From NCBI RefSeq assembly GCF_002272835.1, contig NZ_MLAO01000012.1:1-63360 (forward strand): 63,360 nucleotides of DNA, given 5' to 3'. Shown one piece after another: positions 39,048-48,410 of this stretch. The stretch is from Helicobacter sp. 11S03491-1 (GTDB taxonomy: Bacteria; Campylobacterota; Campylobacteria; Campylobacterales; Helicobacteraceae). Numbering within the stretch: the first letter of the stretch is position 1; each line of letters starts with the position of its first letter. The notes beneath the pieces were generated by a model that did no database searches, had not been told where the DNA came from, and worked only from the letters and a program-made list of their open reading frames with translations. A program made the position numbers and the translations under genes.

Positions 39048-40225
39048 TGGTTGCCTTTGATTTTTCCAATCCACTCAAAAAGTGTTTTTTCAAAAGCTTT
39101 TTGAGTATGTTTTACAAAAACTAGCGGTTTTTGTAAATATTTTTGTTTAACCCATCCTCCATGATTGTGTGGGTAGAGGTAATTTTTGGAGTGGGGTAGA
39201 ATATTTTTGGGGATAGATAGAATTTCACCTTCATTAATGAGTTTAATGGCTTCATTGATAGCATTATAGGCAGTGTTTGATTTGGGAGAGCAAGATAGAT
39301 AAATCACGCATTGTGAAAGGATAATTCTTGATTCCGGATAGCCTATTTTAGAGACAGCTAGCATTGTTGAAGTGGCTATATTAAGGGCATTTGGATTTGC
39401 GTTTCCAATATCTTCACTTGCTAAAATGACAAGTCTTCTGGCAATAAATTCCGGATTTTCTCCTCCACAAATTAATCTGGCCAGATAATAAATAGCAGCA
39501 TTTTCATCGCTTCCACGTATAGATTTGATCATTGCGCTAATGAGATTATAATGAGTATTATCTTCGATACTCCCATCATTAAGGCTTGTGGGGCGAAGAG
39601 ATTTTAGGGTATCCAAATCAATTTTTTCACTCTCCATAGCCACATCTAACAAATTTAGCATAGCTCTTCCATCTCCCGCGCTTGATGAAATCAAATATTC
39701 TTTGGCTTCCTGAGTGATGGAGATAGGGTAAATATGCAATACTTTTTGCAGAATCATTTCAAGATCTTTATTGTTTAAAGGAAAAAATTCAAAAAGCAAT
39801 GAACGCGATCGGATAGAGCTTGTAAGACTATAATAGGGATTTTGTGTGCTTGCGCCTATGATAATGGCTTCATAGTTTTCCATAACCGGGAGTAAAAATT
39901 CTTGTTGGGCTTTATTTAAGCGATGTACTTCATCAATAAATATGATAGGCTTTGTCAATGTATGGTGGTATTGTTTGAGAGAATTACGCAATTCTTCAAG
40001 TTTAAAATTAGTTGCATTAAATTGTAAAAAAGGTTTTTGTAATTCTTTGGCAACCAAGTTAGCAAACGTTGTTTTGCCGCTTCCCGGAGTGCCATAAAAA
40101 AAAGAATGAGGAAAATCTCCTGAAAGTAAGCTAAGCTTAAGAGGGGAGTTTTTTCCCAAAAGATGAGTTTGTCCTACAAAGTCTTCTAGAGTTTTTGGAC
40201 GAAAAAGATTTGCTAAATTCTTCAT
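39044..40225 (-). CDS. rarA: Replication-associated recombination protein A (AAA ATPase)
   Basis: RarA (MgsA) is a clamp-loader-like ATPase acting at stalled replication forks. The 393 residues show RPKTLEDFVGQTHLLG, Walker A GTPGSGKTT at residues 45-53, Walker B IIFIDEVHR and the sensor ASTQNPY. The C-terminal MgsA region includes GSDENAAIYYLARLICGGE and ASEDIGNANP. It lies directly after hspR, the same order as in H. pylori. Confidence 0.95.
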   Translation of the reverse strand: MKNLANLFRPKTLEDFVGQTHLLGKNSPLKLSLLSGDFPHSFFYGTPGSGKTTFANLVAKELQKPFLQFNATNFKLEELRNSLKQYHHTLTKPIIFIDEVHRLNKAQQEFLLPVMENYEAIIIGASTQNPYYSLTSSIRSRSLLFEFFPLNNKDLEMILQKVLHIYPISITQEAKEYLISSSAGDGRAMLNLLDVAMESEKIDLDTLKSLRPTSLNDGSIEDNTHYNLISAMIKSIRGSDENAAIYYLARLICGGENPEFIARRLVILASEDIGNANPNALNIATSTMLAVSKIGYPESRIILSQCVIYLSCSPKSNTAYNAINEAIKLINEGEILSIPKNILPHSKNYLYPHNHGGWVKQKYLQKPLVFVKHTQKAFEKTLFEWIGKIKGNQ

Positions 40226-40231
40226 TAAAGG

Positions 40232-40594
40232 TTATTTTTTAAACAAAATCAATTCATAAGAGCTTTTTTTGATACTCACGCTTGTATTTGAAGCTTGAGG
40301 CTTTTTTTGTAAATTAGTCCGTAATTCTTCATTAAGGATATCAAGCTCATCAAGCTTTTCTTTTAAGCGTAAAATAATATCCACACCCGCTAAATTTACA
40401 CCCATATCACGTGTTAATCTAAGGATAGTTTTGATTTTATCAATATCTCTTTGAGAGTATAATCTCATTTTGCCATCTGTGCGATTGGGTTCTATTAAAC
40501 CTTCTTTTTCGTATTGTCTTAGGGTCTGGGGATGAATTTCCAGAATTTTTGCTACTACACTAATAAGATATACAGGCTCATCATAACTATACAT
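40232..40594 (-). CDS. hspR: Heat-shock repressor HspR (MerR family)
   Basis: HspR represses chaperone operons in the absence of heat stress. The 120-residue protein has a MerR-type helix-turn-helix (VYLISVVAKILEIHPQTLRQYEKEGLIEP) and the GKMRLYSQRDIDKIKTILRLTRDMGVN helix region. A longer open frame reads back into cbpA; the ATG at 40594 has AAAAGGA upstream and fits homologues. It is in the cbpA-hspR pair, so it probably controls its own operon. Confidence 0.93.
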   Translation of the reverse strand: MYSYDEPVYLISVVAKILEIHPQTLRQYEKEGLIEPNRTDGKMRLYSQRDIDKIKTILRLTRDMGVNLAGVDIILRLKEKLDELDILNEELRTNLQKKPQASNTSVSIKKSSYELILFKK

Positions 40595-40613
40595 TGTTTT
40601 TATCCTTTTGTTT

Positions 40614-41486
40614 TTATGGTAATTGTTCTTCAAGCATTTTTTTGAGATCATCAGACAAAGAATCTGTATGAGGTAAAATAATATTTGCTTTGAGATATAA
40701 ATCGCCAATATTTCCGGTTTTTCTATTTTTGACTCCAAGTTCTTTGATGCGAAATCTTTGTGAGTTTTTTGTATTGGCAGGGACTTTGAGATTAACATCT
40801 TTGTAGAGAGTCGGGATGGTGATTTTCCCTCCAAAAAGTGCGATTTTGAGAGGGAGATCAAAGTTTTTTGTCAAATCATCATTTTCTCTTGTGTATTCAG
40901 GATTTTGATTGATAGTTATTTTAAGTAATAAATCTCCTCTTGCATTTCTTCCGCCTTTTCCTTTGCCTTTTACGCGGATTGTTTCTGCGTTATTGATACC
41001 TGCAGGAATCTTAATATCAAAACTTTCATTTTGTAAGTTGATATGGTGTTTGCCTCCTAATATTGCAGTATCAAAAGGAATGCTAAGATTTGCATGGATA
41101 TCCAAATCAGGTTCAAAACCAAATCCTCCGCCAAATCCCCCGTTAAACCCAAAACTATTAGCACCTGCTCCAAATCCACCTGCATTTCCAAAGATTTGCG
41201 AAAGAATATCGTCCAAATTGATCCCCGCTCCTCCTTGTGTGCGAGCAAAATCACTAAAATCCTGCCCACCAAACATATTATCTCCAAATTGATCATATTG
41301 AGATCGCTTTTTTTCATCACTTAAAATTTCATAAGCCGCGTTAATTTCTTTGAATTTTTCTTCTGCTTCTTTTTCTTTATTAATGTCCGGATGATATTTT
41401 CTTGCTAATTTTCTGTAAGCTTTTTTGATTTCATCAGCTGTTGCATTTTCGCTAACTCCAAGTGTCTTATACAGACTTTTACTCAT
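40614..41486 (-). CDS. cbpA: DnaJ-family co-chaperone, CbpA type
   Basis: This 290-residue protein begins with a J-domain bearing HPD at residues 32-34, followed by a Gly/Phe-rich region and two C-terminal substrate-binding domains. It lacks the CXXCXGXG zinc repeats of DnaJ itself, which makes it a CbpA-type co-chaperone of DnaK. It is first in the heat-shock operon. Confidence 0.93.
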   Translation of the reverse strand: MSKSLYKTLGVSENATADEIKKAYRKLARKYHPDINKEKEAEEKFKEINAAYEILSDEKKRSQYDQFGDNMFGGQDFSDFARTQGGAGINLDDILSQIFGNAGGFGAGANSFGFNGGFGGGFGFEPDLDIHANLSIPFDTAILGGKHHINLQNESFDIKIPAGINNAETIRVKGKGKGGRNARGDLLLKITINQNPEYTRENDDLTKNFDLPLKIALFGGKITIPTLYKDVNLKVPANTKNSQRFRIKELGVKNRKTGNIGDLYLKANIILPHTDSLSDDLKKMLEEQLP

Positions 41487-41524
41487 AGAATACTCCCGAT
41501 TTAAATTCCTTAATTTTGAGTTTT

Positions 41525-41554
41525 ATTGTATCATAAAAGTTTAGTATAAGTCAA
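41525..41554 (-). promoter_or_regulatory. Promoter of the cbpA-hspR heat-shock operon
   Basis: On the minus strand TTGACT (41549-41554) and TACAAT (41525-41530) are 18 bases apart. An ACTCAAA half-site near 41512-41518, resembling one arm of the HspR-binding HAIR element, lies just downstream. A full inverted repeat was not found. Confidence 0.55.
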
Positions 41555-41644
41555 TCAACTTTATTTATAAAATCTATTAAATATTTTTTTGGAATTGTTT
41601 TTGCTAATATAGCGTAACGTTATTTAAGTTATAAGATGAATAAA

Positions 41645-41656
41645 TAATATTATTCA
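41645..41656. promoter_or_regulatory. Palindrome AATAATATTATT upstream of Hof-like gene 1
   Basis: A perfect 12-base palindrome lies 18 bases before the start codon and just downstream of a TATAAG -10-like box. It resembles Fur or NikR operator half-sites, but such AT palindromes also arise by chance in this base composition. Confidence 0.3.
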
Positions 41657-41673
41657 AATAACAAAGGATGTAA

Positions 41674-42798
41674 ATGCTAAGGAAGCTTGTTTTATGCTGT
41701 TTGTATGGAGGTGTGTTGTTTGCTGCCGGTGCTAAAACGCCTCAAGAAGCTTTTATGAAAGGTATTATTAACGGGCATATTGGAGCTTTTTTTCAGCAAT
41801 CGACCAAAAAAGATCCTACTTATGGGGATTTGAATATGTCCCTATCTTATGATAGTCAGAGGTTTATGGGGTATAAAGTTGGAGCTAAAGCTTGGCTTGT
41901 TCCTAGAATTTATGAGGCAAGAAGTGGTGATTTTAATAGAGCTCAAGAAATATTTGTTTTATCTGATTTATATGCTGATTTTTATAATGAATATGAAAAA
42001 TTTGGTATTACATTGGGGCGTTATAAAATTGATGAAGAATGGATAACCCATAACACAGAAGGATTGAGTGTTACTTACGATAAGTTAGATAATATCTCTC
42101 TTTCTTTTGTATGGGCGCTTAGAAATGCTTATGTAAGAAATTATTATTTGAGTGGATTTAGGAAGATGTTTAATTGGTCAGGCGCGCTTTTGTTTAGCGG
42201 GCAAATACAGATTCCAAATGCTCCCATAAAAATTAATCCGTATTTATATATAGCACCGGGAGTTTTTATCTCTCCGGGAATTAAAATAGAGTTGCATTTA
42301 CCTTTAAAAACAGGAATATATTTTGATGGGCATGTTCATTTGCTTTCTTATGTTGGAAGTGAATCTTATTATGGAAAATTAAATGGAAGTAGTGGCTTGA
42401 TTTGGGCTGAAGGGTTGATAGGTTGGAATTCTCTGGAGACAGGTCTTGGTTTTGTTTCAGTAGGCGGAGGGACAGGTGCCAATAGAATTGATGCTTTTGG
42501 GCAGCATACACGATTTGAACGAACGGTAGGAATGTTTTATGCAAATGCGGTGAGTGCGTATGGTTTTGTCTCTACAAAAATCACAAATTATGCTTCTTTG
42601 TATGGAGCTGTTAGGGGGACATTTATTAAAGGAAAGAATATATTAAATTGGGATGCTAGAGTAAATTTTCATCTTCAAAAGGGCGTTGAATTGGGATTAG
42701 GGATTTTAGGAATGTTCAATCAGACACAGGCAACCGGTTATTTTGGAGGCACAAAAGATTATCTGATGGGTCGTGGATTTATTCAGTATAGTTTTTGA
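41674..42798 (+). CDS. Outer-membrane protein, Hof-like (HP_OMP_2-type) 1
   Basis: This 374-residue protein has a signal peptide (MLRKLVLCCLYGGVLFAAGA), alternating beta-strand segments and a terminal Phe (FIQYSF), all signs of an outer-membrane barrel. The segment DLYADFYNEYEKFGITLGRYKIDEEW has a counterpart in the next two genes (VKYNTQRLKFALGRYNTDFLEFDW and VKYDGQIQLAVGRFDNEFLGSDW), which shows common descent. I place it in the Helicobacter Hof-type family by this pattern. AAAGGATG precedes the ATG. Confidence 0.75.
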   Translation: MLRKLVLCCLYGGVLFAAGAKTPQEAFMKGIINGHIGAFFQQSTKKDPTYGDLNMSLSYDSQRFMGYKVGAKAWLVPRIYEARSGDFNRAQEIFVLSDLYADFYNEYEKFGITLGRYKIDEEWITHNTEGLSVTYDKLDNISLSFVWALRNAYVRNYYLSGFRKMFNWSGALLFSGQIQIPNAPIKINPYLYIAPGVFISPGIKIELHLPLKTGIYFDGHVHLLSYVGSESYYGKLNGSSGLIWAEGLIGWNSLETGLGFVSVGGGTGANRIDAFGQHTRFERTVGMFYANAVSAYGFVSTKITNYASLYGAVRGTFIKGKNILNWDARVNFHLQKGVELGLGILGMFNQTQATGYFGGTKDYLMGRGFIQYSF

Positions 42799-42847
42799 TT
42801 TTATTTACTATAATACTGCATTTATGTTTTTAATAAAAGGAGAGTTT

Positions 42848-44035
42848 ATGAGAAAATTTATTTTAGGTTCGATGCTTTCTTGCGCATTTTTTGGCGCAAA
42901 TCATTTGAATGCTTTGGAAGTAACTGTTGATCCATTTGGTTATTTAGGCGTTTTGTATAATCAGGGAATTGAGTCATCACCACATAGCTATATTGGTCTT
43001 AGTGCGAGGGCAGGAGCAAATTTCATGCTTGATAATAACTGGAGTTTAGGACTTGGTGCGATTGGAGCTTGGAGTGTTTTTAGTCATAAAGATGACAATG
43101 CCCCTTATAAGAGCAGTGGAGATATTTCAGATGCATATGTAAAATACAATACTCAAAGATTGAAATTTGCCTTAGGAAGATACAACACTGACTTTCTTGA
43201 ATTTGATTGGATAGCAGGGAATATTCAGGGGGTATCTGTAAAAGTATTTGATTATCATAAGTGGAATTATTGGGGCATGTATATGGACTCCATGCTTTAT
43301 AATGGTTATCAATATAGTGGCGATCAAGGGAATCGCATTGCTACAGATATGAATGCACTTGCTGCTTATAATCCGACTGCAAAAAAAAGTTATGTGGGTG
43401 GGGAAGTTATAGCCGGAGGGGTTGATTATACCTATAAAGGTTTTAGGGTCTCACCTTTTGTGTTGATAGATACTCAATTGCCTACATTGACAAAGGGAGT
43501 GCTTGTCCAAGTAGGAGCAAAGGCAGGTTATGCAACAAATTTTGCAAATACTTTTAAATCTACAACTCTTTTGCGTGGAATGTTCCAATATGGAGATACA
43601 GATGGATTAGCCGGAGATGATTTGGCAGGGCTTATTTGGATTGATCAAGCATTTAAGCACAAAATTTTTAACTTTGGTGCCGGTTTTTATGCAATCCTTG
43701 GGGCAGATGGAAAGGGATCTCTTTGGACATTTAGCGATAGGACCAGATTCTATGGTAGAGGGATTAACTCTCCGGGTGTGCCTGCAACCTATTTTGCCAA
43801 TTCTACAATAACAGGTTATTTGTTTGGTGGGTTGGAGACCAACAGAGTTAAGGTCGATGCAATGGTTGCTTTTGGGATTTATCAAGAATATTCTTTGATG
43901 GCTGATTATAAAGTATGGCAATACCGAAATATGAAATTTAATGCCGGTGGTGGGTATGTTTATTCTTATTCTTCCAAAGCTATGAATTCAATTGGAAGCA
44001 GTTCGTTATTGTTTTTTGGAAAATTCTCTTATTGA
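42848..44035 (+). CDS. Outer-membrane protein, Hof-like 2
   Basis: This barrel protein of about 395 residues starts MRKFILGSMLSCAFFGANHLNA, a signal peptide ending before LEVTVD. A longer frame begins earlier inside gene 1, but the ATG at 42848 has AAAGGAGAG upstream. The shared motif LGRYNTDFLEFDWIAGNIQGVSVK matches its neighbours, and the C-terminus ends LLFFGKFSY. The most likely role is a porin or adhesin; nothing decides between them. Confidence 0.77.
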   Translation: MRKFILGSMLSCAFFGANHLNALEVTVDPFGYLGVLYNQGIESSPHSYIGLSARAGANFMLDNNWSLGLGAIGAWSVFSHKDDNAPYKSSGDISDAYVKYNTQRLKFALGRYNTDFLEFDWIAGNIQGVSVKVFDYHKWNYWGMYMDSMLYNGYQYSGDQGNRIATDMNALAAYNPTAKKSYVGGEVIAGGVDYTYKGFRVSPFVLIDTQLPTLTKGVLVQVGAKAGYATNFANTFKSTTLLRGMFQYGDTDGLAGDDLAGLIWIDQAFKHKIFNFGAGFYAILGADGKGSLWTFSDRTRFYGRGINSPGVPATYFANSTITGYLFGGLETNRVKVDAMVAFGIYQEYSLMADYKVWQYRNMKFNAGGGYVYSYSSKAMNSIGSSSLLFFGKFSY

Positions 44036-44106
44036 TTTGAAAAAAAATCTTTATAGACGATATAGGGAATGTTTGTATTAAACTTAAATACAGTAAGGAC
44101 AACAAA

Positions 44107-45309
44107 ATGAAAAGTAAGGTTTTTAAATCAGTAATATTAGCAGGAACCCTTTTAAGCAGTATGAGCGCGACAGATTATGATGTTTTTGGGCATGTCGGAG
44201 GGTTTTTCAACAAAGGTTTTGGACAAAACAACAAAATGGTTGATTTCAAAGATGGAAAAAACAAAACTGCTGATTATGCCGGTATCACTGCACAAGTAGG
44301 GATTGATGTAGGTTTTGGTGATTTACATATTGGGGCAGCAGGTTGGGGAGCATTTCCGGTATATGGAAATCCGAAGAAAATTGGAGAATTCGATAGCCAT
44401 AATTATGGTGAAAAAATGTATTCAACTAATTATGGTGATCTTTCTGACTTGTATGTCAAATATGATGGACAGATACAATTAGCTGTAGGTCGTTTTGATA
44501 ATGAATTTTTAGGTTCTGATTGGATAATAGGGCATACACAAGGTGTTGCTGCTAAATGGGATGCCAAATATTTTAAAGTATGGGCTACATGGGTAAATGA
44601 TTATACTACTTATGGTTACCAACCCAATCGTTTTGGTTCTGAATTGAGCAGTTATTCTCGCTATTCTTCTAGTTTTAATAAATTTAGTATTGGCAAGAAT
44701 GATTTATTTGGAGGGGGAATTAATGTTGATTTGGGGATATTGAAGATTGATCCATTTGTTCATTATTGGCTAGGTGTTGATGATAACCATTCGATGATTC
44801 AAGCAGGAACAAAAGTTGCCTTAGAATTAGGGAGTGATAATGGCATCAAGTCTATTACTTCAGTGAGATTTTTATGGCAAAATATATTTGGCATTGACAA
44901 AGATGATACGGTGTTGCTATGGGGAGATGAAGAACTCCGATTCAATAATATGTTTAAAGTAGGCGCCGGTTGGTATATGACAGGGAAAAACAACAGCATT
45001 TATGCCATCAACGATAAATCCAGATTCTATGGTTGGAGATATTTGACAGGAAACTCTGATAATTACTATTTTTCCGGAAATGCAAGCAGTTGGTATGCTT
45101 TTGCAGGTTTGCAAACAGATATAATCAATTTTGATTTGCTTTATGCAGACGGTAATTATAATGAATTTTCTGCCATCATATCTTGGAATGTTTTTGAGTT
45201 AAAAGATATGTTGGGACTTCAAATTGGTGGGGGTTATGTGAGCAATGGTTTCCAAAGCAAAGCAAAACAACAAAATAATGCTGTTATTTTTGCCAAATTA
45301 TCCTTCTAA
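44107..45309 (+). CDS. Outer-membrane protein, Hof-like 3
   Basis: This 400-residue barrel begins MKSKVFKSVILAGTLLSSMSA and ends VIFAKLSF. The central segment DLYVKYDGQIQLAVGRFDNEF and DWIIGHTQGVAAKWD align with genes 1 and 2 by eye, so the three are a tandem duplication that has diverged. A hairpin terminator follows the stop. Confidence 0.77.
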   Translation: MKSKVFKSVILAGTLLSSMSATDYDVFGHVGGFFNKGFGQNNKMVDFKDGKNKTADYAGITAQVGIDVGFGDLHIGAAGWGAFPVYGNPKKIGEFDSHNYGEKMYSTNYGDLSDLYVKYDGQIQLAVGRFDNEFLGSDWIIGHTQGVAAKWDAKYFKVWATWVNDYTTYGYQPNRFGSELSSYSRYSSSFNKFSIGKNDLFGGGINVDLGILKIDPFVHYWLGVDDNHSMIQAGTKVALELGSDNGIKSITSVRFLWQNIFGIDKDDTVLLWGDEELRFNNMFKVGAGWYMTGKNNSIYAINDKSRFYGWRYLTGNSDNYYFSGNASSWYAFAGLQTDIINFDLLYADGNYNEFSAIISWNVFELKDMLGLQIGGGYVSNGFQSKAKQQNNAVIFAKLSF

Positions 45310-45316
45310 AACCTTC

Positions 45317-45342
45317 AAAACTAGACTATAAAGTCTAGTTTT
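45317..45342 (+). terminator. Rho-independent-type terminator after Hof-like gene 3
   Basis: The inverted repeat AAAACTAGACT / AGTCTAGTTTT encloses a 4-base loop and is followed by TTAT. It lies 7 bases after the stop and ends the outer-membrane protein cluster. Confidence 0.75.
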
Positions 45343-45728
45343 ATTCCTCAAGATACAATCATTATAAAATGAAAAATCTTTGTTTTTTAATATTTTTCTC
45401 AATTAATTTTAGTTTTTTAGATTGTTTTAAAAGAGTTTATTGATTGTATCGTGTCTTGAAATTTTCTTTTTTTAACTTATTTTAATACCCATTATATTAA
45501 TTTCATTGATGAATATTTGATACTAATAGTCTCACCTTATTTGGACAATTTCTAAATATGGATTTTTAAAAGGCTATCGACTATCAAAGAAGTTACTTGA
45601 GGTTTTTAGCCGGCTATTTTAATATTCAAATATAGTTTATATTGTTTTGCTGAGTAAATTATTTAAATATTTTTAATCATAAAGCTATAATATGATTATT
45701 TTTTCAACCTCAATCGATTTTATTATCA
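45343..45728. other. Gene-free AT-rich stretch
   Basis: About 390 bases between the convergent outer-membrane cluster and the flippase gene hold no open frame of note, no tRNA-like fold and no repeat that I can see. Apart from runs of A and T nothing is evident. Confidence 0.5.
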
Positions 45729-47432
45729 TTATCTTTGGGCTATTTCTATTTTTCTATCACATTTTTCTATAGTGCTTAGTCTGTGAGCGATAATAAGGAG
45801 TGTCTTATCTTCTGCTATTTTGTAGATTTCGTCCATAATTTTTGTTTCTGTTTGTGTATCTAAGGCGGAAGTAGCCTCATCAAGGACGAGAATTTCCGGA
45901 TTGTCATAAATAGCCCTAGCGATACCAATACGTTGTTTTTGACCTCCGCTAAGTTTGATACCTCCATCACCCACTAAAGTATTTAAGCCTTCATTTTGTT
46001 TTAAAAAGTCATAAATATTTGCCATTTTGCAAGCCCAAACAAGTTTGTCTTGGTTAATTTGACTTCCAAAGGCTATATTTTCTGCGACTGTGCCATCAAA
46101 AAGATAAATATTTTGGGGGATATAGCCGATTTTTTTTCGCCAAGATTTGATATTTTCATCTGTGAGTTTTGTTTCATCAATAAATATTTCACCCTCTGTA
46201 GGCTGATAAATTCCAATAATAATATCGACTAAAGTTGATTTTCCTGCCCCACTAGGACCTACAAAAGCAATTTTTTCACCTTTTTGGATAGTAAGATTAA
46301 GGTTTTTGAGAATAGATTTATTTTTTATATAATTGAAAGTTATATTTTGGAGTCTTATTGTGTGTTTGAATGCAATAGGTTGGTAATTTTGAGGTTTGGT
46401 TTGATAAATAAGATCATTATAAACACTTTCAAGAGCCTTGTGGTTGAAATTCATCATCCCATAACTAGACATAATTTTGTTGATAGAAGGTAAGATTCTA
46501 TAAAGGGCTAGGGCATACATAGATATAATTGGCAAAACAGCATTAGCATCGTTGTATCGATAGAGAATATAAGCTACGCAGCTAATCAGAATAGAAAATC
46601 CAACAGTCTCTAAAATATTTTTAGGTAAAATATTGAGTGTTTGATAAATGATTTGTGTATCTGCTTTTTTTTTGCTTGTTTCATCAAAATTTTTATAGAT
46701 TTCATCTTCATTGCCCTTAAGCTTAATAATTTTAAAATTACCAAAAGTTTTTGAAATAATTTTTAAAAACTTTTCTTCCATTTGGATTCGGATAGCCCCT
46801 TGTTTTTTGATAATTTTAGTAATACTTTTTGTGATAAATAAAACTTTGATACTTAAAATAAAACTTAAAACAATTGTCATTTTCCAACTAACCAACAATA
46901 AAAGAGTATAAAGAAGCAAAATAGTAAAAACCTCTGAAAATAACATCAAGAGATGCTGGAAGTATTGAGAAGCATTGAGGGATTCTTGAAGAATATTATT
47001 GCGAATTTTGTCCATATTGCGATTTGTAAAATCAAGATAGCTTAAGTCCATGGTTTTACAAAAGAGTTTATAGGAAAAATAATGGTATTTTCTAAGGGCG
47101 AAATGATTAAGTGCATAAGTATAGGCAATATTATAAAAAGCTCTAAAAATATAAAAAATAATTAATATAAAACTAAAAGTCATCATAAAACTTAAGGTCG
47201 AATGAAAATTAAAAAAATCATAAATTATTTTTGATATTTTATTTTCAGAAATAAGATTGGGATTGCTGGCAAAAGTAATAAAAGGCATAATGACACTAAT
47301 TCCAAAAGTCTCAATAACAGATAAAAAAATTGTAGCAAATAATAAAATAAGCAGTATAATTTTATCTTTTTTTGTGATTAAGCGACGAAGCTTATTGATA
47401 TCGCCCAAGAAACTATTATTTTTGATAAACAT
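45729..47432 (-). CDS. ABC-type lipid-linked glycan flippase, PglK/Wzk-like
   Basis: This 567-residue half-transporter has six N-terminal membrane segments and an ATPase domain with Walker A GPSGAGKST, signature LSGGQKQR and Walker B ILVLDEATSALD. The opening of the membrane domain (FLSVIETFGISVIMPFITFAS) and the motif KIGYIPQNIYLFDGTVAENI closely resemble Campylobacter PglK. In H. pylori the relative Wzk flips the O-antigen carrier. The chain stops soon after HRLSTIEKCDRK, somewhat shorter than PglK. It overlaps fcl by 17 bases. Confidence 0.85.
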   Translation of the reverse strand: MFIKNNSFLGDINKLRRLITKKDKIILLILLFATIFLSVIETFGISVIMPFITFASNPNLISENKISKIIYDFFNFHSTLSFMMTFSFILIIFYIFRAFYNIAYTYALNHFALRKYHYFSYKLFCKTMDLSYLDFTNRNMDKIRNNILQESLNASQYFQHLLMLFSEVFTILLLYTLLLLVSWKMTIVLSFILSIKVLFITKSITKIIKKQGAIRIQMEEKFLKIISKTFGNFKIIKLKGNEDEIYKNFDETSKKKADTQIIYQTLNILPKNILETVGFSILISCVAYILYRYNDANAVLPIISMYALALYRILPSINKIMSSYGMMNFNHKALESVYNDLIYQTKPQNYQPIAFKHTIRLQNITFNYIKNKSILKNLNLTIQKGEKIAFVGPSGAGKSTLVDIIIGIYQPTEGEIFIDETKLTDENIKSWRKKIGYIPQNIYLFDGTVAENIAFGSQINQDKLVWACKMANIYDFLKQNEGLNTLVGDGGIKLSGGQKQRIGIARAIYDNPEILVLDEATSALDTQTETKIMDEIYKIAEDKTLLIIAHRLSTIEKCDRKIEIAQR

Positions 47433-48381
47433 TTTTATACCATTGATAAACTTTTTGGATACCTTGCTCTAGGGTGATTGAGGGTTTCCAACCAAAAGAA
47501 TTGAGTTTGGAAGTATCTAGAAGCTTTTGATAAGTGCCATCAGGTTTGGTGGTATCATAAACAATATTTCCTTTAAAATCCACTACTTCTTTAATGAGAA
47601 CAGCTAATTGGGCAATGCTAATATCACTTCCATAACCTATATTAATATGAGTGTTACGTATTTCTTGAGTATTTTTTATCAAATCTTTAAAATCAATATT
47701 TTCCATTATATAAATACAAGCTTCTGCCATATCCTCGCTATAAAGAAATTCTCTTCTGGGCTTGCCGCTTCCCCACACGCTTACAGAATCCATATTCTTG
47801 AGCTTTGCTTCATGAAACTTTCTCATAAGGGCCGGCAATACATGAGAGGTAGTTAAATCAAAATTATCATTTTCTCCATAAAGATTAGTGGGCATTACAG
47901 AGAGAAAATTGCAACCATATTGCATATTAAATGCTTCACACATTTTAAGACCGGCTATTTTAGCGATAGCATAAGGTTCATTAGTATATTCTAACTGACT
48001 ACTTAGTAAAGATGATTCTTTCAGAGGTTGTGGCGCATTTTTGGGATAAATACAGCTAGATCCTAAAAATAATAGTTTTTTGACTCCATATTGATGGGCA
48101 TGATAAATAACATTGTTTTGAATAGCCAAGTTTTGATAGATAAAATCAGCTCGATAAGTGTTGTTTGCAACTATTCCTCCAACTTTGGCTGCGGCTAAAA
48201 ATACGTATTGAGGCTTTTCTTGTTTGAAAAAATTATTTACTTGTCCAAAATCACTTAAATCTAATTGATGGTGGGATTTTGCAATGAGACATTTATAATC
48301 TTTTTGTTTCAAAGCTTTCATAATTGCTGAACCTACTAATCCGGTGTGTCCGGCGATAAAAATTTTGGAATTTTGATCCAT
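47416..48381 (-). CDS. fcl: GDP-L-fucose synthase
   Basis: Fcl (WcaG) epimerises and reduces the Gmd product to GDP-L-fucose, the donor for fucosylated LPS such as Lewis-type antigens. The 321 residues show FIAGHTGLVGSAIMKAL, LGSSCIYP and the catalytic YAIAKIAGLKMCE. I chose the ATG at 48381 with AAGGACAAACAAAA upstream. It lies 29 bases after gmd. Confidence 0.94.
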   Translation of the reverse strand: MDQNSKIFIAGHTGLVGSAIMKALKQKDYKCLIAKSHHQLDLSDFGQVNNFFKQEKPQYVFLAAAKVGGIVANNTYRADFIYQNLAIQNNVIYHAHQYGVKKLLFLGSSCIYPKNAPQPLKESSLLSSQLEYTNEPYAIAKIAGLKMCEAFNMQYGCNFLSVMPTNLYGENDNFDLTTSHVLPALMRKFHEAKLKNMDSVSVWGSGKPRREFLYSEDMAEACIYIMENIDFKDLIKNTQEIRNTHINIGYGSDISIAQLAVLIKEVVDFKGNIVYDTTKPDGTYQKLLDTSKLNSFGWKPSITLEQGIQKVYQWYKNVYQK

Positions 48382-48410
48382 TTTTGTTTGTCCTTGATAT
48401 TTTGTCAATT

